From NCBI GenBank assembly GCA_041391505.1, contig JAWKNW010000004.1:248001-312000 (forward strand): DNA of 64,000 nucleotides. The letters run 5' to 3'. Positions 10,405 through 18,377 of the stretch are shown one piece after another (position 1 is the stretch's first letter; every line of letters begins with the position of its first letter). Under the pieces are notes generated by a model. That model saw only the letters and a list, made by a program, of their open reading frames with translations. It searched no databases and had not been told where the DNA came from. Made by a program: the position numbers and the translations under genes. This DNA comes from Rhodothermales bacterium. GTDB taxonomy: Bacteria > Bacteroidota > Rhodothermia > Rhodothermales > JAHQVL01.

Positions 10405-11784
10405 ATGCCCGTGCTGCCGCCCAAAAAACTCGCTTCGCCTCTCGCGCCCATGTTGTCGGGCGCGGAGATGCTGTTGTTCGCCGGCGGCACGCTCATCTTC
10501 CTGGTGCTGCTGTACCACATGCAGGCCATCCTGAATCCGGCGATTCTCTCGGGCGCGTGCGTCATCCTGCTCTGGCCGATCCGGCGGCATAAAATCGTGC
10601 ACGCGATCCTCCTGTCCGGCGGCTTTTTACTGCTGGTGTGGTTTTTTGTAACGCTCTCGGGGGTGCTGCTGCCGTTCGTGAGCGTGTACATCTTCGCCTA
10701 TCTGTTCGATCCGGTCGTCACGTACCTGCACCGACGCTACGGGGTCCACCGGGGCGTCTCCTCCCTCTTCGTGACGCTGATGATCGTGAGCGTGGTGGCG
10801 TTGCTGGGGCTTTTCCTCATCCCCAATGTGCTCAACCAGCTGGACACGATCGCGAATCACGTGACGACCGGTCTGCGCGAGCTGCGGGCCTGGCTGCTGA
10901 CGTCGCCCCTGGTGAATTATGCGGTGCCCGGCGATGCCGAGAAAGAGGCGCTCGCCGGCCGGCTGACCCAGTCGATCCAGTCCTACACCCGCGCCTGGAC
11001 GGAGCGCATCCCGTCCAACGTGGGCGAGATGATGCAGTCCATCGGGCCGGTCTTCAATGTGCTCATGATAGCGCTCGTGATGCCCGTGATCCTGTTTTAC
11101 ATGCTCAAGGATTATCGGCACATCAAGACGGGCATCATCCAGTTGCTGCCGCTCGTCGGCGGTCAGCGGACGTACCTGAAAAAGGTGAGCAGCATCGTGG
11201 GCAACTATCTGCGCGGACAGTTGACCATCAGCGTCATCGGTTCGATCATCGTCACCGTGGCCCTGATGATCGCGAAGGTGCCGTTTGCGCTGCTCATCGG
11301 GTTGATCGCCGGCATGTTGAACATGATCCCCAACCTCGGCGCGATCATCACGAACATGGTGGGCATCTGCATCGCGCTCGTCTTCGGCGACCGCGGGCTT
11401 CTGGATGTCGTGCTCGTCGTGACGATCTTACTGGGGCAGTCGCTGCTGGAGCAGGCCGTCCTCGTCCCCCGGATCCTGAGCCATCACGTGGGGCTGCATC
11501 CGGTGCTCATCCTGTTTTCTCTTTTTGTGTTCGGCGCGCTCATGGGGGTGCTGGGGCTTTTTGTCGCGGTGCCGGCCATGGCGTTGATCGCCACCGTATT
11601 CCAGACCTACCAGGGCAGGGTCACCTTCGACCTCTCCACCTTCGCCGCCCCGCATGCGCAGGAGATGGAACGGGGTCCGGAGCCGAACCTCTTTGGCGCC
11701 GGCGGCGTAACAAACGCCCCCGAGAGAGAACGTAAAGAGCAGCCGATTTTGGAAGTGGCTGACATCGATCTTCTGGAACACTGA
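10405..11784 (+). CDS. AI-2E/PerM-family transporter
   Basis: Multi-spanning inner-membrane protein of the AI-2E exporter (TqsA/PerM) superfamily; members export small molecules or ions, and the substrate cannot be read from sequence. The 459-residue product has about eight hydrophobic segments, with a soluble region near residues 150-210 (TRAWTERIPSNVGEMM). Family landmarks are the GQLTISVIGSIIVTVALMI segment after YLKKVSSIVGNYLRG, GMLNMIPNLGAIITN and SLLEQAVLVPRILSHHVGLHP in shortened form. The ATG at 10405 is preferred over an in-frame ATG at 10330, since the extra residues are polar and unlike the family. A 6-bp gap to the next gene suggests co-transcription. Confidence 0.88.
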   Translation: MPVLPPKKLASPLAPMLSGAEMLLFAGGTLIFLVLLYHMQAILNPAILSGACVILLWPIRRHKIVHAILLSGGFLLLVWFFVTLSGVLLPFVSVYIFAYLFDPVVTYLHRRYGVHRGVSSLFVTLMIVSVVALLGLFLIPNVLNQLDTIANHVTTGLRELRAWLLTSPLVNYAVPGDAEKEALAGRLTQSIQSYTRAWTERIPSNVGEMMQSIGPVFNVLMIALVMPVILFYMLKDYRHIKTGIIQLLPLVGGQRTYLKKVSSIVGNYLRGQLTISVIGSIIVTVALMIAKVPFALLIGLIAGMLNMIPNLGAIITNMVGICIALVFGDRGLLDVVLVVTILLGQSLLEQAVLVPRILSHHVGLHPVLILFSLFVFGALMGVLGLFVAVPAMALIATVFQTYQGRVTFDLSTFAAPHAQEMERGPEPNLFGAGGVTNAPERERKEQPILEVADIDLLEH

Positions 11785-11790
11785 CCCATC

Positions 11791-12375
11791 GTGTCTTTTC
11801 ATCGCTCCGTGCCCCGTCGCTTTCACCCGGGCTATTCATTGCTCGGCAGATGGATTCGTGCGCGTGTTCGGGATGAACGGATGGCGGAAGGCGCCTTCAT
11901 CCTGGCGTGCTGCGCCCTGTTGCTGATGCTGGCCGTCGCGCAGAACCTGGCGTGGGCGGTCTTCCTGCCGGCCCTGACGACGCCGGCGGCGTTGTCGGTC
12001 TTCTGGGCGGCCCAGCTCACGGCGCTGCTGCTGTTCGTGGGCGTAGGCCTGGTTGGATTTCGCCCCGGGTTCACCGTCCGCTGCGACGCGCACCAGCTCG
12101 AGGTCGACCGGGCCGGCGAGGCGCTCGTCATCCCCCGCGCCCGCATCCTCCGGGTCGCTGAAATCCCGTATCTCGCCTATTACCGGCACTACAGGGCCTA
12201 TGCGCGCACCCGCGCATTTCTGGGCGCGGCCGTCGAGCAGGTCCTCCTGATCGAAACGCCGGAGGGGCCGGTGATCCTCGCGCTCCCCGCCGACGAGCGC
12301 GCGGCGCTGCGGGCGCTGCTGGAGCGGTCGCCGCGCGACGCCGTGCCGGCCGTGGCGCCGGCCGCCCTGGTCTGA
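11791..12375 (+). CDS. Small membrane protein of unknown function with a PH-like tail
   Basis: A 194-residue product with a GTG start only 6 bp after the AI-2E gene. Two hydrophobic segments (about residues 35-60 and 65-88, containing FILACCALLLMLAVAQ and AAQLTALLLFVGVGLV) are followed by a soluble part with beta-rich segments such as FTVRCDAHQLEVDRAGE and EQVLLIETPEGPVILALP. That layout resembles bacterial PH-domain (YdbS/YdbT-type) membrane proteins, but no diagnostic motif is present and I do not name a family. The short spacing suggests it is translated from the same message as the transporter. Confidence 0.6.
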   Translation: MSFHRSVPRRFHPGYSLLGRWIRARVRDERMAEGAFILACCALLLMLAVAQNLAWAVFLPALTTPAALSVFWAAQLTALLLFVGVGLVGFRPGFTVRCDAHQLEVDRAGEALVIPRARILRVAEIPYLAYYRHYRAYARTRAFLGAAVEQVLLIETPEGPVILALPADERAALRALLERSPRDAVPAVAPAALV

Positions 12376-12441
12376 GAACGTCCTCGCTCCTGCGGCGTAT
12401 AGAACGCCTTTCGCATCCCGCCCAGGTTACCCCCGCGTCCC

Positions 12442-13572
12442 ATGGAGTTCGTCCTCGAGAAGACCGACGAGCATACGAACGCTCGCGCCGGCCGGCTCAC
12501 CACCGATCATGGCGTGATCGAGACCCCGATCTTCATGCCGGTAGGCACGGTCGGGACGGTCAAGGGCGTGGCGCCGGACCGCCTGCGGGCGGATGTCCGT
12601 GCGCAGATCATCCTCGGGAATACCTACCACCTCTACCTCCGCCCCGGCACCGAGCTGCTGCGTGAAGCCGGCGGCCTGCACCGCTTCATGGCCTGGGATC
12701 GGCCGATTCTGACGGATTCGGGCGGTTTCCAGATCTTCTCCCTGGCCGAGCGCCGCAAGCTCACCGAAGAGGGCGCGCGCTTTCAGAGCCACATCGACGG
12801 CTCCTACCACCAGTTCACGCCGGAGAACGTGATGGACATGCAGCGCGCCATCGGGGCGGACATCATCATGGCCTTCGACGAGTGCCCGCCCGGCGACGCG
12901 CCGGAGTCGCAGGTGCGCACCGCCCACGAGCGCACGCTTCGCTGGGCCGAGCGGTGCCGCCGGCGGCTGGCGGATACCGAGCCGCTGTACGGGTACGACC
13001 AGGCGCTCTTCGCGATCGTGCAGGGCGGCATCTTTCCCGAGATCCGGCGCGAGTCGGCCGCGCGGTTGATCGAGATGGACTTTCCCGGCTACGCCATCGG
13101 CGGGCTCTCGGTGGGCGAGCCGGCGGAACACATGTACGCCATGGTCGAGGTCGTGAACGAGCACCTGCCGGCGCAGAAGCCGCGCTACCTGATGGGTGTG
13201 GGCACGCCGGAAAACCTGATCGAGAACGTCGCCCGGGGGGTGGACATGTTCGATTGCGTGATGCCTACCCGCAACGGGCGCAACGGTATGCTGTTCACCA
13301 CGGAAGGCATCCTCAACATCCGCAATCTGAAGTGGCAGCGGGATTTTTCGCCGGTCGATCCGGGGCTCGACCGGTATGCGGCGCAGACGTTCACGAAGGC
13401 GTATCTTCGTCATCTGTTTATCGCCGGCGAACTGCTCGGATTGCAGCTTGCATCCCTGCAGAATCTATCGTTTTATCTATGGCTCATGCAGGAAGCCCGC
13501 GCCGCGATTCTGGACGGCCGCTTTCTGGCGTGGAAGCAGGAGATGCTTCCGCGCGTCTCCCGACGACTCTGA
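12442..13572 (+). CDS. tgt: Queuine tRNA-ribosyltransferase Tgt, lacking zinc ligands
   Basis: Exchanges guanine 34 in the wobble position of GUN-anticodon tRNAs for preQ1, a step of queuosine synthesis. The 376-residue protein carries the family motifs: PIFMPVGTVGTVKG, the pocket segment DSGGFQIFSL, GGLSVGEPAEHMY, and MFDCVMPTRNGRNG with the catalytic aspartate. The C-terminal zinc site, normally C-x-C-x2-C plus a histidine, is absent: the segment reads VDPGLDRYAAQTFTKAYLRH, and the later NL motif is SLQNLSFY with Gln in place of His. As far as I recall, many Bacteroidota enzymes also lack the cysteines. queD lies 29 kb downstream; other queuosine genes are not in the window. Confidence 0.95.
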   Translation: MEFVLEKTDEHTNARAGRLTTDHGVIETPIFMPVGTVGTVKGVAPDRLRADVRAQIILGNTYHLYLRPGTELLREAGGLHRFMAWDRPILTDSGGFQIFSLAERRKLTEEGARFQSHIDGSYHQFTPENVMDMQRAIGADIIMAFDECPPGDAPESQVRTAHERTLRWAERCRRRLADTEPLYGYDQALFAIVQGGIFPEIRRESAARLIEMDFPGYAIGGLSVGEPAEHMYAMVEVVNEHLPAQKPRYLMGVGTPENLIENVARGVDMFDCVMPTRNGRNGMLFTTEGILNIRNLKWQRDFSPVDPGLDRYAAQTFTKAYLRHLFIAGELLGLQLASLQNLSFYLWLMQEARAAILDGRFLAWKQEMLPRVSRRL

Positions 13573-13586
13573 TACCCTACCCACAC

Positions 13587-14105
13587 ATGTCCGCACGTAT
13601 CTTTTTTGCCGCGCTGGTACTGGGCGGCGCGTTCCTCGCGGCGTGTCAGTCGACCGACGCGCCCGATCCGGTCGTGATCTATCTGATGCGGCATGCGGAG
13701 AAACAGGTGCCGCCGGCGGATACCACGGCGGATCCCTCGCTCGATGCGGCCGGCATGGCGCGGGCCGCGGCGCTGGCGCGCACCCTCGGCGAAGCCGGCG
13801 TCACGCGCATCCTGAGTACGAATTTCAAGCGGACGATAGAAACCGTCGAGCCGCTGGCGCAGCAGCTGGGGCTGGAGGTGGAACGCTACGATCCGCGCGC
13901 GCTCGACGCCGTGGCCGAGTTGCTGAAGACGTCGACGGGCCGCATCGTGGTGGTGGGGCACAGCAACACGACGCCGCAGCTCGTGGGGCTCCTCGGGGGC
14001 GAATCGGGGCCGGCGTACGACGAGGTGACCGAATACGACCGGCTCTACATCGTCACCATCGCCTCGGGAAAAACGACCACCATCCAGTTGCGCTACGGCG
14101 ACTGA
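13587..14105 (+). CDS. Histidine-phosphatase (SixA/PGM-like) lipoprotein
   Basis: A 172-residue precursor with a lipoprotein signal (ALVLGGAFLAAC, modified Cys at about 20) followed by a histidine-phosphatase fold. The phosphate-pocket motif is LMRHAEK with the nucleophilic His; a second Arg is in STNFKRTIET, and the second catalytic His is in VVVGHSNTTPQ. The small size is like SixA rather than full phosphoglycerate mutases. As a lipoprotein it should act in the periplasm or on the outer membrane. The open frame extends upstream inside tgt, but the lipobox fixes the start at 13587, 14 bp after the tgt stop. The physiological substrate is unknown. It ends 7 bp from the convergent GTPase gene. 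Confidence 0.85.
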   Translation: MSARIFFAALVLGGAFLAACQSTDAPDPVVIYLMRHAEKQVPPADTTADPSLDAAGMARAAALARTLGEAGVTRILSTNFKRTIETVEPLAQQLGLEVERYDPRALDAVAELLKTSTGRIVVVGHSNTTPQLVGLLGGESGPAYDEVTEYDRLYIVTIASGKTTTIQLRYGD

Positions 14106-14112
14106 CGCGCGG

Positions 14113-16674
14113 TCACACGCGCACCTCGCCGATCTTGCGGAGGCGGCGCACGAGTTCGGCGTACGGCATATAGGGTCCGCCCGGGTCAGCCGACAGTTTT
14201 TTCAACTCCTCATAGATCGTATCCCGGAAAGCCTCCTTCAGGAAGAGGTCGTCGATTTCGTCGCGGATGATGTCCATCCGGCTCTGGATGTGGCGATGGA
14301 TGAGGGTGTACACCCGTTCGGCCTGCTCGTCGTTGCCCGTATCGAACGTGTGATCGATCATGCGTTTGATCGCATAACCGACCGTGAAGATGTACGGCGC
14401 GGCGATGACGCTGAGCGAGGTAAGGCTGACGGTGCTCGTTCCGAACAGCATGATCCAGATCAGGGAGAATCCGGCCAGCGTGCCGATGGCGATCGACGTG
14501 CGCCGGCGCAGCATCTTGCGCAGCTCCATCGAGACCGTGATCGGCGCCTTGACGCGCCAGTTCTGCCGGCAGATCTGACGGATCGTTTCCTGGAGGCGCT
14601 GCGCGATGAACTGATCCGGGTTGAGCGGCGGATCGACCGGTTTGTAGATCGGCTCCAGAAACGAGGTGCCGTCGCCGTCGAGGAAGAGGGCGACCGGGAC
14701 ATCGTAGGGCGGATGCAGCGAGACGCGCCGGCGGGCGAGGGTGTCGCTCGGATCGGGCAGTCGGTCGCGGATCAGCGACGAGATCCACGGCACCGACCAC
14801 TTGACGGCGTTTTTGAGCGTCAGGCCGCGTCCGTACTGCCGCCAGGCCACATCGACCCGCCGGTGCACCGAGTCCTGCGACTTCTCCCACTGTTCCACCA
14901 GCTGGTTGCGGAGGCGCTCGACGTCGTGCAGGATCTGCTTGTGCAGCCGGGGCATGATGGCTTCATAACATTTCTGCGTCAGCTCGCTGTTCCATCGCTC
15001 GATAAACGCATCCTCTTGCATCCGGCACAGGAAGAGCGCCGGCGACAGGCCGGCGCCCGGCAGATGCGGCGTGGGCACCTTCACCGATTCGCCCGTGAGC
15101 CGTTCGTAGGTCTGCTCGAGCGGCATGAGCACGGCCGCCGCCTCGCCGGGAAGAAACCCGTGGAGCGCCTTGAACGAGAGCGCGGCGCTGTCGAGCAGGC
15201 TGCGTCGGATCTGGTTGAACACGTCCGCCTTCCATACGGCCAGTTCCTCTTCCGCCAGTTCGGCGATGCGGGGAAGCCAGACGGTGGCCGATTGCCAGAG
15301 CTCGGCCGGGTGCGGCATGCCGTCGCCTTCCGACCCCGGCGCGTAGATCGCGGCTTCGGCGGCGACGCGCGTGCCGGGATGCTGGCCGCGCAGAAAGGCG
15401 AGATGTCCGCTGGGCATCTCGGGCAACTTGAAGGCCGCCGCCGGCGGCTCCTTCAGCGTCCACCCCTCCTTGCGCGGGATCGGGCCGTCTTCGCCGGGTT
15501 GCCACTGCGTGACGGGCCGGCTGTCGTACTGCAGCTGCCCGAAGATGCGCTGACTGCTCTCCACGATATCCAGATGGATCTCGTTGCGCAGCCGCTCCAG
15601 CGAGGGCGGCGGTTCGTTCGCCACCACGAGCTCCGGCGGGGCGTACGACGCTTTTTCGAGCGCCGTCGCCTGCTCCATCGAATACGTCTTGAGCGTTTCC
15701 GCGTACTGCTGGATCCGCTCCCCGATGCCGAGTTCGAGGGTTTCGATCTGCTCGTCCAGCGCGCGCTGGAAGGACAGATACGCCCACCGATTCGCGAGGA
15801 CCCGGTCCACGAACGCCTCGAACCGCCCCGACAGGGCGTCGCCCATCGCTTCGACGAAATAGGACTGGTTCTTCTGCCGGGCGAGGCGCGCGCCCTGGAA
15901 AAACCGGTTCCTCAGTTCGCGATACATCAGGGCGTTCGGGTCGTCGAAGATGCTGTCGACCCGTTGCGGCGATGCCGTGAAGGGGACGACCAGATCGAGC
16001 GCCCCCGTGAAGCCGGAGCGGGCGTCCTGGACGATCTGGAGCCACTTGTTGTTCGGTACCGCGTCCATGTGCGTGAGCACGCCCATCGAGATGACCGGCA
16101 GCACCTTCTTCTGCTGGAGCGCGGTGACGAGCATGCGCGTCTTGTTCTCCATGAGCTGGTCGGCGCGCATCAGCCAGAGGAGCCCATCGGCCTGCCAGAA
16201 GTAGCGGTCGGGCAGGTCGGCGTCGTCCGTCGCCGGCGCCTCGGCGAACGCGATGTCGAGCGGCAGACCGGGGGCGTTGATGTGCCACACGATGCGATCG
16301 ATGGATCCGCCGGCGATCGCGCCGTCGTCTCCGATCTCGTCGGTCAGCGCGCGGGCCTCGCTGAGGGAGAGGACCGTCGGCACGGCATCGTCCTGCAGGA
16401 TGATTTCGGCCATCTCCTGGCCGCCCTCGGGCCGGCGGTAAATATTCAGCCACGGCAGCGAGCGCCCGATGGGGGCGATCGGCCGGCCCAGCAGCAGATT
16501 GATCAGCGACGACTTGCCCGCACCCTGCTCTCCGACCACGAACAGCGTGAACGGATGCCCGAGCGACTCCTGCCGCGTGGCGATCAGATCCGCCTCCCGG
16601 TGAAAACCAAAGGTTTCGGCCGCCTCCCGAAGCTTGTGGTATTCCAGGGTATATGAAGGTATTGGAGATGCCAT
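14113..16674 (-). CDS. Dynamin-like GTPase with C-terminal membrane region
   Basis: An 853-residue protein with an N-terminal GTP-binding domain and a C-terminal hydrophobic hairpin, the layout of bacterial dynamin-like proteins that remodel or protect membranes. The P-loop is VVGEQGAGKSS (G48-S56). The G4-like motif is LTHMDAV; the usual DxPG G3 box is weak, reading AFAEAPATDD. The middle is helical, with coiled-coil-like stretches (IETLELGIGERIQQYAETLK). Two hydrophobic segments at about 725-765 (GTLAGFSLIWIMLFG and LSVIAAPYIFTVGYAI) are followed by a charged tail. The ATG at 16674 is preferred to an upstream GTG at 16710. It is a single gene, whereas bacterial dynamins often come in tandem pairs. 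Exact family unproven. Confidence 0.65.
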   Translation of the reverse strand: MASPIPSYTLEYHKLREAAETFGFHREADLIATRQESLGHPFTLFVVGEQGAGKSSLINLLLGRPIAPIGRSLPWLNIYRRPEGGQEMAEIILQDDAVPTVLSLSEARALTDEIGDDGAIAGGSIDRIVWHINAPGLPLDIAFAEAPATDDADLPDRYFWQADGLLWLMRADQLMENKTRMLVTALQQKKVLPVISMGVLTHMDAVPNNKWLQIVQDARSGFTGALDLVVPFTASPQRVDSIFDDPNALMYRELRNRFFQGARLARQKNQSYFVEAMGDALSGRFEAFVDRVLANRWAYLSFQRALDEQIETLELGIGERIQQYAETLKTYSMEQATALEKASYAPPELVVANEPPPSLERLRNEIHLDIVESSQRIFGQLQYDSRPVTQWQPGEDGPIPRKEGWTLKEPPAAAFKLPEMPSGHLAFLRGQHPGTRVAAEAAIYAPGSEGDGMPHPAELWQSATVWLPRIAELAEEELAVWKADVFNQIRRSLLDSAALSFKALHGFLPGEAAAVLMPLEQTYERLTGESVKVPTPHLPGAGLSPALFLCRMQEDAFIERWNSELTQKCYEAIMPRLHKQILHDVERLRNQLVEQWEKSQDSVHRRVDVAWRQYGRGLTLKNAVKWSVPWISSLIRDRLPDPSDTLARRRVSLHPPYDVPVALFLDGDGTSFLEPIYKPVDPPLNPDQFIAQRLQETIRQICRQNWRVKAPITVSMELRKMLRRRTSIAIGTLAGFSLIWIMLFGTSTVSLTSLSVIAAPYIFTVGYAIKRMIDHTFDTGNDEQAERVYTLIHRHIQSRMDIIRDEIDDLFLKEAFRDTIYEELKKLSADPGGPYMPYAELVRRLRKIGEVRV

Positions 16675-16751
16675 GATCCGAAACGTCGTTGCAACCGATT
16701 CGGGCCGCACGGTGGAAAACCCGTGCCCAATTCCTGTGCAGAAATAAATCG

Positions 16752-16781
16752 GCCCGAAAAGCCCAACAGGGCCTTTCGGGC
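16752..16781 (-). terminator. Hairpin terminator after the SprA-related gene
   Basis: Two 13-nt arms (16752-16764 and 16769-16781) pair with one mismatch around a 4-nt loop. On the minus strand the stem is followed by the T-rich CGATTTATTT. It lies 52 bp after the stop of the metalloprotease-like gene and 78 bp before the GTPase start, so it should separate the two units. Confidence 0.65.
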
Positions 16782-16832
16782 ACGATGTTACCAGAGCGAG
16801 GAGCGAAAAAAATTCCTTAACGCGGCATCGCG

Positions 16833-17723
16833 TTACGCATACTGATCGAAGATGGGGAGCAGCGCGATGCGCTGGTTATCCATGTTCAGCCGCGCGTTGA
16901 TGGGCATGTAGAAATGCCGCAACTGAGAGGTCTTGTAGCGCATCAGCGACTGCTGGGCGGAGGCCACCTCCAGGTCCAGTTCCGTCTGGGGATCGACCTT
17001 CAAGACCTCCTGCTCCACGGCCGTCGTTTCCTCAGAAGTCGTCGCCGCGACGTGGGCATGCGGATCGGTTTTCGCCGCCGTCGACGTCGCTGTTTCCGCC
17101 GCCTCGCCCGGCTCGTCATCCGGCGTGTCCGCCTTGGCCTCGGACTGCTCGCGCTGGGCGCGAGCCGCCATCTGATCCGCCTCGCGCGCTACCTTCCGAT
17201 CCTGGGTCGACGGCTCCTCGGGAGCCAGCGCGGCGCGTTTGATGATGCGGGCTTTTTCGATGGTGGCCTCGGGGTCGCCGGGCACTTCGCTGGTATCGAT
17301 GTCGACGCTCCCGCCGATCGCATAGCGTTTCCCGTCGGGCCCCGTCTGGTAGTCGTACTTCGGCGTGCCGGCGTAGCGGCCGCCCGTGCGCATGTGGGCT
17401 TCTTCGTGCCGGCGTACCTCCGCGTCGCGCTTCTTGAGTTCTTCGATCTGCTTCAGCTCCTCTTCGGTCAGCGCCTGATCGACGCCGGCCTGGCTACCCT
17501 GCGCGTCCTCCTGCGCCGCGTTGTCCGACTGCGCCGTTTCCGGGACGGCCTCGGGCCTTTTCCGGTAGAGAAAGGTGTCGGCCAGCGATCCGTTCGCCGC
17601 GGCAGGTTGCGTCCCGGAAAGGGATGGGTCGTCGGGACTGGACGTGGAGGTACCCGTCGACGCCGGCGGCGTGACGGCAAAATAGCCGAATTCGGACAAT
17701 GCCGAGAAGTCTGAGCCTATCAT
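16833..17723 (-). CDS. SprA-related family protein (putative HExxH metalloprotease)
   Basis: A 296-residue protein of the SprA-related/CJM1_0395 family, annotated elsewhere as putative metalloproteases. Residues 1-80 are Ser/Thr/Pro/Ala-rich and probably disordered. The conserved core follows: an LTEEELKQIEELKKRDAEV helix, the HEEAH motif (106-110, zinc-binding HExxH type), then MRTGGRYAG, a Tyr/Gly-rich TGPDGKRYAIGG loop and VDIDTSE. The C-terminal half is acidic and Ala-rich. No signal peptide is visible, and the ATG at 17723 is preferred to a TTG two codons upstream. Function in any organism is unclear. A hairpin terminator follows. Confidence 0.75.
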   Translation of the reverse strand: MIGSDFSALSEFGYFAVTPPASTGTSTSSPDDPSLSGTQPAAANGSLADTFLYRKRPEAVPETAQSDNAAQEDAQGSQAGVDQALTEEELKQIEELKKRDAEVRRHEEAHMRTGGRYAGTPKYDYQTGPDGKRYAIGGSVDIDTSEVPGDPEATIEKARIIKRAALAPEEPSTQDRKVAREADQMAARAQREQSEAKADTPDDEPGEAAETATSTAAKTDPHAHVAATTSEETTAVEQEVLKVDPQTELDLEVASAQQSLMRYKTSQLRHFYMPINARLNMDNQRIALLPIFDQYA

Positions 17724-17957
17724 AGCCAATGCAGGCCGAGCCCTGTGTTGCTGAAGAGATCGTTATGTCACGCGGTGCTGTACGTTGGTTAATTGGCCTC
17801 AGGGTTCTTTTTGAGCGTATCGGCGGCACCGTAGCCGACTAAAACCGACGCCCCGGATGCCCTCGAACCCATACCGCGTCTCCACGTTAAAACCCGTCCG
17901 CCGCTGCCCGAATGGGCCGTGGCGTTTCCAGTATGTCGGGATAGGGCAAGCTCATTG

Positions 17958-18242
17958 ATGAACCAAAAACCGCTGCAAAACCAGGAATGGTGGGATCGAT
18001 TTCAAGCGCTTCTGGACGAGAAGGAGGAGTGGCCGGGCGAATATCTGTTCAAGTTCATCGTGCCCAGTGCCGGCGTGGATGACGTGCGCGCGTTGTTCGG
18101 CGAAGGGCACCCGGTCGAGCTGCGCGCTTCGCGAAAAGGCAACTACGTCAGCGTCACCACCCGGCTCAGCGTGTCCTCCAGCGACGAAGTGATCGATGTG
18201 TACACCCGTGCGGCGCGGATCGAAAACATCATTCTGCTGTAG
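17958..18242 (+). CDS. DUF493 (YbeD-like) family protein
   Basis: A small, probably cytoplasmic protein of 94 residues with the ferredoxin-like alpha/beta pattern of DUF493: WPGEYLFKFIVPSAGVDDV, then ASRKGNYVSVTTRLSVSS and a C-terminal VIDVYTRAARIENIILL. Members such as E. coli YbeD have no agreed function; they have been likened to allosteric ACT-type domains. The ATG at 17958 is preferred over an in-frame upstream start at 17919. It is divergent from the metalloprotease-like gene with about 230 bp between, and 135 bp lie before the next plus-strand gene. Confidence 0.75.
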   Translation: MNQKPLQNQEWWDRFQALLDEKEEWPGEYLFKFIVPSAGVDDVRALFGEGHPVELRASRKGNYVSVTTRLSVSSSDEVIDVYTRAARIENIILL

Positions 18243-18377
18243 CGGCCCGCAGTGACGAGAAAGGGAGGACGGATGCCCGGGCCGTTTTGCCGTAGCCGGT
18301 TCAGGGTTGGTCCGTTCCTCGATCCATGAACCGCTCACCGAGGCCGACAGGCCCGTGTGATCGCATCAGGCTGCTTC

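Noticed and set aside
14290..16656. Long plus-strand open frame opposite the dynamin-like gene
   Set aside because: Arg/His/Asp-rich composition with no domain; typical antisense shadow in GC-rich DNA.
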